A stretch of 15,904 nucleotides of DNA. Source: Vairimorpha apis BRL 01 (lineage: Eukaryota; Microsporidia; Nosematidae). Positions 8,651-15,904 of this stretch are shown one piece after another; positions within the stretch are counted from its first letter, which is position 1, and each line of letters begins with the position of its first letter. Made by a program: the position numbers and the translations under genes. Below the pieces are notes generated by a model. That model did no database searches, was not told the DNA's origin, and saw nothing but the letters and a program-made list of their open reading frames with translations. The stretch spans positions 1 through 15,904 of the forward strand of contig KE647193.1 in assembly GCA_000447185.1 (NCBI GenBank), in the 5' to 3' direction.

Positions 8651-11173
8651 AAATCTTAATTTGTTTTATTTATGCAACCCTTAAAAATATGACAAATGAG
8701 TATTGAGAAATAAGATTTTTATGAAGTTTATTTAGTATAATTATAAAACGTTTCATTTAATGTTTAGAATTAAATGTTTTGTGTTTGATAAATAGTTTAA
8801 AAGAACATTTATCAAGTTTATTTTTTTAATAATTGATTGATATATCTGTTTTTATAATCATAAAATGCTTGATAGTTATAAATATATAACATTATAAATT
8901 CTTTTTTTAATATTAAAAAATGTAATTCTTTATATATTTTTTTATTTTTTATGATATGATGTAAATTATATTTATTCTTAATTTATAGTATATTATAGTA
9001 AACAGTGTAAAATATGAAAAATTATTTTTATTTAATTATTTGACATAACATTATTTTAGTTTATATAACAATTTTCTTTTGTAATTTTTTTACTATATTA
9101 AAATACAAACAAATAATATAGAATGAATAAACCATATTTATTTAGTAAATTATAAAATAAAAAATAATTTATTTTTTTATTTAAACTGATTTTTTTTTGT
9201 TTTCATTATATTAAAAAGAATTTAATAATTAAGTTTTATATAAATGTAAATTTATAATTGAAAAAAAAATATTTATTGAAAAGTTTTTTTATAATCAAAT
9301 TATTTTTTCAATTTAAATTAATATTTTTTTGTGTTCTATTTTTTTAAAATAAAAAAATCTTTTAAATTAAATCAAACAATTAAATAAATTGATTCTAAAA
9401 TATTCTATAAATATATTATATAAAACAAAAATATTGAAAAAAATAAACATACAAATTTGTAATAATAAAATGCTTTAAAATAAATAAGAATATGAATTAT
9501 ATTAATCAATTTTGTTTTACAGTATAATTAAAATTTTGATAAAAATTTTTTTAAATAATAGTATTTATTTATCTTAATAATACAAATAATATTTAAAAAA
9601 ACAAAATTTTATATTTTAAATTAAAATAACAAAAAAAATTAATGATTTTATAATAATATATAAATTATTTTTACTATGAAATCTATCTTAAGTTAAACAA
9701 AAATAATTGTAAGTTATAATTAGTTTAGATATCATTTTATTTTATTGAATTTAAGTTTAACAAAAAATACAAATTATTCTAATTTAAATTTAAAAAATTG
9801 TTAAAACTGTTTCAATATATTTAAATTATATATATAAATAAAAAGTTCAAATTTATTTCTGATTTGAACTAACTATCATTTTTAATTATCTTATTTGATT
9901 TAATATACAGATAAAAATACATTAATATTTTTTGTCATATAATTTTGAATCAAATTTAAAATAACTTTGATAAAAAATCAAAAGAAAATACCGTTTTTTA
10001 TTTAAAAAATATCATAATCTTTAAAAATTTATTTTTTATAAATACAAATTTTATAATTGATAATATTTAATTTTTCATATAAGTTTTTTATAAATATAAT
10101 GTTTTATATGTTATAGTTAAAATTTAATTATCTTTAAATAATATAAAGTAATTTATAAATTTTAAGAGTAAATATTACGATTATATTTGGATGAAATCGA
10201 AGTTTTTAATAATATATATATAATTTTTGAACTATTATCTCGTAATTTAATTTTATCAATCATAATTTGATATCATATTAATTAATATAAATCTGCAAAG
10301 ATGTTTATAATTTGAAAATAAAAACATTAAATTGTTACAAATCTTTCAATTGTAAAATAAAATTATCTCTATGTTTTTATTATATTAATATTTAATAAAT
10401 TTATTTTATACATTTTTTTTATTTTATATATTGTTGTTCAATCAATTCAAAAAATAACAAAAATTTAATGAAAAAATTTTTATTTAATAAGATGATATAT
10501 TTATAGTATATTATAAATAATATTTTTTTATAAAAATAATTTTTGTATAAAAAATATTAAAAATTTAATTTTTTTAAATTAAAGTATTATTATATGTTTA
10601 AAAATATATTTTTAATAAATTTTAAATAATTTTACAGTATTTTAAAGTAAATAAAAGTATAACTTTTGATATTAGATTATATATAACAATATATTGATTT
10701 ATTAATTTTTTAATATAATTTCTTAATATCAAAAAAAATATATTATAAATTCATAACAATTGTACATTTTGTAAATTATTTACATAAAAGATTATAAATT
10801 TAAATAATTTTTCTTTTTTATATGTTTTTTAATTTTTTTATACAAGATTGATTATGTATTTTTTTGTAAAATAAATAAACTTTAAACAAATCTTTAAAAT
10901 AAAAAAATTTAGTCAATTAAAATTGTATATTAAATAAAAATCAAACATACATTTTTTAAAATATGTTTTTCATAAATGTTTCTGCTTGTTTAATTAAACA
11001 ATAAAATTTAAAATTTATTAACTATTGCATATTTTTATTAATTTTAGAAAAAAAATCTAAAAACTAAATTTTCTTATTCTTTTTAAATAATTTTTAATTA
11101 AATATCTTTAAGATACTTACATTAATAATCTTATTTTAAAAATCAATTTTTTTTAAATTTAAATAAATAAAAT
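8651..11173. other. 2.5 kb AT-rich spacer without a recognisable gene
   Basis: This stretch is almost entirely A and T, with many poly-A and poly-T runs. No frame of biased composition, no tRNA and no transposon feature is visible on either strand. A CCC on the plus strand at 8678-8680 (GGG on the kinase's strand) and the hairpin at 9844-9870 are the only marks. Without alignment I cannot tell whether a decayed element lies here. Confidence 0.6.
9844..9870. repeat. Perfect 9-bp inverted repeat, 9-nt loop
   Basis: AGTTCAAAT (9844-9852) and ATTTGAACT (9862-9870) are exact reverse complements. They contain more G and C than the surrounding 2 kb, so this stands out, but no function can be assigned. 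Confidence 0.35.
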
Positions 11174-12126
11174 TTATTCAAAGTCATCTGTACTTAAAAT
11201 ATCAATTCCTTTTAAACCTCCAACAAAAAAATATTTTTATAGAAATTAAAATCAAATATTACATCAACTTTTGTCTCAAACAATTGTATAGAATCACTTT
11301 TACGAATATCACATGTACCAACAAATCCACATAATGTACTAAAAGCTACAGTATAATTTAAAATTGGAATAATTTTATTTATACCTGTAGTTTCTATACT
11401 GATTTTATAAGTTTGTAGATTCATTTTTGTGTTTATTAATATTAAATAATTAAAATAACCACCAACTACAAAATATTCATTTAAATAACAAATGCATTCA
11501 GGATGTCCTTCCATAGGAATTTTATTTATTAAATTTGTTGATTTATAAAATAAAATATATTCATGTGTACCAATACAATATAATTCTGTATTTGGAATGT
11601 ATGAAAAACAAATACTATTCATTAATTTGTGTTTTAAAAGACAAGTGCTTGTTTTTGCATCAAATACAATAAATGAATACACACTTAAAGAATAAATAAG
11701 ATTATTGTCGTATTTAATTTGTTGTATTTCTGAAGAATGTCCAAAATGAATTGTTTGGTTAATTAAAGACCAATTATTATCTATATCAAATTTATAAATT
11801 ACAAAATTCATTGTACCAATTATTAATGTATTATTAAAAAATTCAACAAATGATATTTCTTCATTTATACATAATGTATATTTTTCTTCTTTGGATGTTG
11901 TAATAAGAATATTACCATCCAATGTACAAATTAAATATGTATCATGCTGTAAATGTTTAACAAAAATGACAGAATCAGTAAATCCTTCTATTTCTGATAT
12001 CTTGTAATTTGATGCTGTATCAAATATTGTGCATTTTTGATTATTACCTCCAAACATCAAAGTATTTGAATTTTTGTTGTAATCAACTGTATAAATTTCA
12101 TTTTCATTTTTATCAGTAATTTCCAT
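11174..12126 (-). CDS. WD40-repeat protein, Sqt1/AAMP-like, with a frameshift near the C-terminus
   Basis: The protein of about 317 residues is built of beta-propeller-like repeats: strand pairs such as NTLMFGGNNQKCTIFD, NTLIIGTMNFVIYKFD, NLIYSLSVYSFIVFD, YFVVGGYFNYLILI and VAFSTLCGFVGTCDI recur about every 40 residues. The order and the KEEKYTLxxxEEISFVEF segment resemble Sqt1/AAMP, the yeast chaperone of ribosomal protein uL16, but identity is low and another WD protein is possible. The uncorrected frame stops at 11212 after NIFLLEV. One extra T in the seven-T coding run (11225-11231 on the plus strand) instead gives FFVGGLKGIDIL, a typical closing blade, and a stop at 11174. That makes 318 codons in all. 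CCC lies 3-5 bases before the ATG. The WD fold is likely, the Sqt1 name uncertain. Confidence 0.7.
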
Positions 12127-12450
12127 GTGGGTATAAAATCGTTAGTTAGTGTGTAGTTTTTCAAAAATAAAATTATTATGTATTATTCATTTCACTGTAA
12201 AAAAATTTATTAGTAGACATTTAATTTTTAAATTTTAAGTTTATAAATTTTTGTAAATTTTTTAAAGTTTTTAAATAAATTAATTTACAACATTAAAGAA
12301 AAATTTTAAAAAATATAATTTTATGTGAATAATTTAATTATTTTTTCATAAAGTAAAAATATTATCTTTTATTTAAATAAAATTTACGTTAATTTAGTAG
12401 CAGTATTACTTAAAAATAAATTTTAAATGAAAATTTTATTAATATGATTT
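12127..12450. other. AT-rich intergenic spacer
   Basis: The spacer lies between LCB2 and the WD-repeat gene. Only the CCC at 12129-12131 is notable. No coding frame or RNA gene is visible. Confidence 0.55.
12129..12131 (-). promoter_or_regulatory. CCC start-proximal signal of the WD-repeat gene
   Basis: The minus strand reads TATACCCACATGG, with CCC at -3 to -5 from the ATG at 12126, consistent with the microsporidian start-proximal signal. Confidence 0.5.
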
Positions 12451-13914
12451 TTATTTTAAAATCTTTAATCCTAATAAATCACCTGCTTTGTCAAAAATTT
12501 TCAATGCATATTTAATGTCTCTTTTTTTATAGAAGAAGACATACATAAACGAATTCTACCAAAAATTATTGGAGCGGCTGGATATCCAACAATTACAACA
12601 CCAATTCCTTCTTCACGACATAACCGTGAAAATTCACACAACTTACCAGGATTTGAAATGATTATTGGTACAACTGGAGAATCCTTGTCACCAGCAACAA
12701 AAAATCCTAATTTTTTTAATCCTTCTCGCATCATTCTAGTGTTTCGAGATAATCTATTAATTTTTTGCAAAACCTTTTCTTGAATTCATAATACATTTTA
12801 AAAGTTTCAAGTGTTTGTTTTACAACAACTGGAGAAATTTGTTCACCAAATTTAGAAAAATCGCTATAAAGCCTTAAATAATTAATTAATAATTTTGAAC
12901 CTGCTATGTATCCACCCATACTAGCAAAACTTTTTGTGTATGTTCCCATAAAAATATCTACATCTTTGAAATTGACATTACAATAATCACAAACACCACG
13001 ACCACTTTTTCCTATTGCGCCTATTGAATGAGCTTCATCTATAAATATATAAAATTTATATTTTTTTTTAGTTCAATCAATTCTTTTAATTTTAATATTG
13101 TTCCTTCCATTGAATATATTCCTTCCACAATAACAAATATTTTTTTCCATGATCTATGAGTAATAGGTTGTCCTTGTGAAATATCAAATCTTAATCGTTT
13201 TTCTAATTCATGCATATTATTATGTTTAAAAACCTTAACAACAGCCGAACTCATCTTTATTCCTGTAATTAAAGAAGCATGATTTAATTCGTCGCTATAA
13301 ACTAATGTACCTTCTTCAAGTAATGAAGGAATACAACTAGTATTTGTACCATATCCCATTGGAAAAACAATACAATCTTCTTGGTGTAAAAATTCTGCCA
13401 TTTTTTGTTCAAGTTTATTAATAATTTTAAATTTTGATACTTCAAATGTTGGAGCAGCTAAATTTATTGGATATTTATCTATAGTTTTGTATAATTTTTT
13501 CAAAATCCTTCCTTTTTCACCAGCAAAACCTAAATAATTATATGATCCAAAATTAATTAATGGTATTGTTTTATTTGTTAAAAAATAATCTTTTTTTAAT
13601 AAATTAAAATTTCGCTCAATTATATTAATAATTCTATCAGGTCTACCATGAATAGGAAAGGCTAAGCAATCACTTAATCTACTAAAACAATTTCTACTGT
13701 AAAAACTTTGATAATCAGATAAAATTGGAATTTTATCGTTTTTGCTCTTAGTTTGAAATAATTTTTTTAAATTGACAAAACTATCCTTTATATATCCAAC
13801 TGATAATATTAATAAATAGGAAATATAAGTTGTTATCATAGAAGAAAATGGAAAATGATTGTAATACATTATGAATTTTAAAAAAAATTTATATAAAAAT
13901 ATTATATGAAACAT
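12451..13914 (-). CDS. LCB2: Serine palmitoyltransferase subunit 2 (LCB2), with three apparent frameshifts
   Basis: LCB2 is the PLP-bearing subunit of serine palmitoyltransferase in the ER membrane. With LCB1 it joins serine and palmitoyl-CoA in the first step of sphingolipid synthesis. After an N-terminal membrane segment (ITTYISYLLILSVGYI) come the family motifs: FGSYNYLGFA, VFPMGYGTN, YSDELNHASLI, VEGIYSMEGT, FIDEAHSIGAIG, GTYTKSFASMGGYIAG with the PLP lysine (codon 12932-12934), and the C-terminal DSPVVPII and GYPAAP. They lie in shifting frames. Breaks fall at 13061-13069 (nine T), about 12775-12778 (four T) and 12522-12528 (seven T), and each is repaired by one extra base. The total is then 489 codons, a shorter N-terminus than yeast. 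The longest frame would start inside the upstream tRNA, so the ATG at 13914 was chosen; 13869 is an alternative. No catalytic motif is lost, which favours a functional gene. Confidence 0.88.
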
Positions 13915-13921
13915 GTTTCTG

Positions 13922-13928
13922 AAAAAAA
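13922..13928 (-). terminator. RNA polymerase III terminator of tRNA-Asp
   Basis: The transcribed strand carries seven T residues one base after the tRNA 3' end, the standard polymerase III stop. The run lies only seven bases before the LCB2 ATG. Confidence 0.8.
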
Positions 13929-13929
13929 C

Positions 13930-13999
13930 TCTCCCACCGGGACTCGAACCCGGGCCACCAGCGTGACAGACTAGCATGCTACCACTGCACCATAGGAGA
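13930..13999 (-). tRNA. tRNA-Asp (anticodon GTC)
   Basis: The 70-base gene folds fully. The acceptor stem pairs TCTCCTA with TGGGAGA (one G-T pair), the D stem GTGC with GCAT, and the anticodon stem CTAGT with GCTGG. The loop is CTGTCAC (anticodon GTC), and the T arm is CCGGG-TTCGAGT-CCCGG. The internal promoter boxes are canonical: the A box starts TGGTGCAGTGG and the B box is GGTTCGAGTCC. There is no intron and CCA is not encoded. It decodes GAC and GAU. It is by far the most G+C-rich piece of the window. Confidence 0.96.
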
Positions 14000-14357
14000 T
14001 ACTATATATATGTTAGTTATTAATCATAATTAAAATTTGTTGTATATAAATTTTCTTTTTTGTTTATTATATAGTTAAATAAGCTTTTGTTACTAAATTT
14101 ATTGCATTACAATTAAATTAAAACTGTTTAAAGGTATGTTAATTTAAATTATTATTTATATGGTTAAGTAAAATCTTATAAATTTAATAACATTATAATT
14201 AACTAGAGCTATTTGTAGATATGTTCTATTTAAATTATAATATAATTAAAATAATTTTTTTTGTAAGTTTAGTAAGAAAAGATTAAAAAATATCATTTAT
14301 TCAAGAAAAAAATGTTTCTTAACATTTTATACATTAAATTACAATTTATAATTTATT
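14000..14357. other. AT-rich intergenic spacer
   Basis: The spacer lies upstream of tRNA-Asp and downstream of the disrupted gene. No coding frame, RNA gene or repeat is recognisable. Confidence 0.55.
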
Positions 14358-15147
14358 TCAAATAATAATTTTAAAATCATCATATGATATTGAATTATTT
14401 TCTACTATAAAATCTTTTCCTTCAATTTCTTTTTTATAATTATTTCCATTCATATTGTATATTATAATACCATCAATAATAATTAGTGTTTCTGATAAAT
14501 TTTTAATAGTAATTTTTTTATTTTTATAACTAAAAATTGTATTTTCATATTCTGAATTTAAAATTAAATTTTTTTCTTCCTTTGTTTTATTTAAATAATA
14601 TTTATTTGTGTTATTTCATTATATTTTAAAATATTAAAAGAATATTTTGGTTGAAAAATAGGTTTATATCGAAAATTAAAATCATCAGAATAAATTAAAA
14701 TACATAAATCATTTACATATGGAATTTTATATTGATTTTCTTTCAATTTTTTTTATATATACGTTACAACTTATATTATATTTTATTTTTACATCAAATA
14801 ATTCTAAAATCATAAAAGATCCGTCATAATATTGTTCTAAGCTAAATGGACTAATAACATTGTAAATTTCAAAATGAATAGATTTATTCTGTCTACTAAT
14901 TATTCCATCAAACTCTCTAAATTTTAAAATTCCTAAATTATTTTTAATATTTATTTGTTTTATAAATTTTACAATTAATTTTAAATTTTTTTAAATGTTA
15001 AAATTGATTTATTATCTGCTATATTTTTTATTCATAATCTGTAGAAACTTGATAAAATGAATCTTTTTTTAAAATTCATCATTTTATAAATATAATATCA
15101 TAATCTTTTTCAATATTAAATTTTAAGATTTGTCCTCTAAAAACCAT
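14358..15147 (-). pseudogene. Disrupted gene of unknown function, about 260 codons
   Basis: The minus strand reads as protein-like sequence that changes frame repeatedly. It starts at the ATG at 15147 (MVFRGQILKFNIEKDY), with CCC 13-15 bases upstream, and ends at a TGA at 14358 followed by AATAAA. Recognisable pieces are QVSTDYE, ADNKSILTFKK, GILKFREFDGIISRQNKSIH, VISPFSLEQYYDGSF, IPYVNDLCILIYSDDFNFRY and LSETLIIIDGIIIYNMNGNN. Breaks: two in-frame TGA codons near 15079; shifts near 15034 and in an A7 run near 14990 (both one base short); one in an A8 run near 14748 that needs the opposite correction; and one near 14600. The composition (D, E, G, S, P, R, Q) is clearly coding rather than spacer. 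The strand-rich pattern recalls a checkpoint sliding clamp (Hus1/Rad9 type) very weakly, and I do not assign it. Five breaks, one of opposite sign, favour decay over sequencing error. Confidence 0.6.
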
Positions 15148-15159
15148 TTTCAAAATACA

Positions 15160-15162
15160 GGG
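15160..15162 (-). promoter_or_regulatory. CCC start-proximal signal of the disrupted gene
   Basis: The minus strand reads TTCCCTGTATTTTGAAAATG, with CCC at -13 to -15 from the ATG at 15147. It supports the reading of 14358-15147 as a former or mis-sequenced gene. Confidence 0.4.
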
Positions 15163-15398
15163 AAATTTAGAATAAAAAAATTTTAATAAAAAGTATTATT
15201 TTATAAAACAATGAAATCTTTTAACTAATTTATATTTTAAAAAATATTTAAATTATAAATTTAATGACAATCTAATTTAAAAAATTTAACAATTTTCAAT
15301 TTTTTTAACATATAGTTAAATTAAAAAGTATAATTTTACAAATTTCTAAAATAAAAATGACAAAAATTTATGTTTAAAAATTTTATATTTCTTATATT

Positions 15399-15904
15399 TT
15401 AAAACAACTTTAATTTTTCCTTGCTATTTTTAATTTTATATTGTTCAATTAACCAAGGTAAAATTAAATTGGTATTAATATTTTTAATAGCTGAAATAGA
15501 AAAACAAGCAATTTCAATGTCAGGTATATTAAGTAATCCAAGTTTTAATATCAAATCCTTACATTCAACTGCTTCTTTTTTATCATTCTTCGTACCTAAA
15601 ATTAGCATATTTTTTAATGTACGACTATTTCTTTTTAATAGTTGTTGCAATTCAAATTTACTTTCTTCCCAAATTTCCTCACTAGCAGTTAAATCTACAA
15701 AAAATAGTAAAATGTCACATTTTCTATAATACTTATCCCATTTATATCTATATTTTCGATCTCCTTTTATTTCATATACTTTAAATTTTATATTTTCTGA
15801 AACATAAGACCTTATTTTTACCTTTTCCATTGTCTTTGAGTATGAATGACAATCCTTAAAAATATTATTTATAGTTGTTGACTTTGAAGAATTATTTAAA
15901 CCAA
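15399..15904 (-). CDS. ARF-like small GTPase, divergent, 5' end outside the window
   Basis: The frame is open through the right edge, and the ATG at 15830 is internal. The upstream codons give GLNNSSKSTT, the ARF-family P-loop (GLDxxGKST) with Ser in place of the second glycine. After a switch I region lacking the family TxGFN comes KVYEIKGDRKYRYKWDKYY, aligning with the WDxGGQxKxRxxWxxYY of ARF proteins. Tyr-Glu replaces Trp-Asp, Lys replaces a glycine, and Asp replaces the catalytic glutamine. Then come ILLFFVDLT, the guanine-specificity motif TKND (usually NKxD) and the SIS/SA motif. The end, NTNLILPWLIEQYK, fits the last helix. Similarity leans to ARL8-type proteins, but the subfamily is uncertain. 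ARF-like proteins act in vesicle traffic and organelle positioning; the altered switch residues suggest weak or no GTP hydrolysis here. About 20 N-terminal residues are missing. Confidence 0.78.
   Translation of the reverse strand, partial: GLNNSSKSTTINNIFKDCHSYSKTMEKVKIRSYVSENIKFKVYEIKGDRKYRYKWDKYYRKCDILLFFVDLTASEEIWEESKFELQQLLKRNSRTLKNMLILGTKNDKKEAVECKDLILKLGLLNIPDIEIACFSISAIKNINTNLILPWLIEQYKIKNSKEKLKLF

Noticed and set aside
8651..11173. CRISPR array, transposon or rRNA in the AT desert
   Set aside because: I found no regular spaced repeats, no terminal inverted repeats with an open frame and no rRNA-like conserved blocks. The organism is also eukaryotic.
12501..12949. Two separate small proteins at 12731-12949 and 12501-12770
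   Set aside because: Both are in-order segments of LCB2 separated by one-base frame breaks, not independent genes.
13915..13977. Upstream extension of LCB2 to an ATG at 13977
   Set aside because: That ATG and the following 15 or so codons fall inside tRNA-Asp and its T7 terminator, so the extra residues (MLVCHAGGPG and on) are an artefact of translating the tRNA.
15421..15729. Plus-strand open frame of 102 codons
   Set aside because: It is antisense to the ARF-like GTPase gene, whose motifs are clear on the minus strand.
15399..15830. Complete 143-residue protein starting at the ATG at 15830
   Set aside because: The frame stays open upstream and encodes the GTPase P-loop (GLNNSSKST), so this ATG is internal and the gene runs off the window.

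Overview
The window looks like nuclear DNA of a microsporidian (an intracellular, fungus-related parasite). It is extremely A+T-rich and has no visible introns. Its genes are compact and divergent eukaryotic ones: RanGAP, an N-terminal acetyltransferase, a WNK-type kinase, a serine palmitoyltransferase subunit, an ARF-like GTPase, a C2H2 zinc-finger protein and a eukaryotic tRNA-Asp. Several starts carry a CCC a few bases upstream of the ATG, a signal known in microsporidia. Spacers of 0.3-2.5 kb suggest one of the expanded AT-rich genomes (Edhazardia- or Anncaliia-like) rather than a compact Encephalitozoon-like one. The genus is an inference.

Every gene I can support lies on the minus strand, so the window reads from right to left. 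From the right edge: a 5'-truncated ARF-like GTPase (15399-15904); a multiply broken unknown gene (14358-15147); tRNA-Asp(GTC) (13930-13999) followed 15 bp later by LCB2 (12451-13914); a WD-repeat protein (11174-12126); a 2.5 kb AT-rich spacer; a WNK-like kinase (6206-8650); a 1.4 kb spacer; an NAA50-like acetyltransferase (4283-4765); a 71-residue orphan (3749-3964); RanGAP (2178-3212); a 1.4 kb spacer; and a zinc-finger gene that runs off the left edge (1-796).

The genes do not form a pathway. They cover nuclear transport (RanGAP), protein acetylation, osmotic or ion-type signalling (WNK), sphingolipid synthesis (LCB2), small-GTPase function and transcription. The most striking feature is a set of reading-frame breaks in otherwise well-conserved genes. 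The zinc-finger gene, LCB2 (three breaks) and the WD protein are each restored by one extra base, and four of those five sites are A/T runs of 7-9. Homopolymer under-calling in the assembly is the simplest explanation. Slippage during transcription or translation, or real gene decay, remain possible. The second notable item is the kinase: a WNK catalytic core and an OSR1_C-like domain are joined to two C-terminal copies of a SAM-like module.
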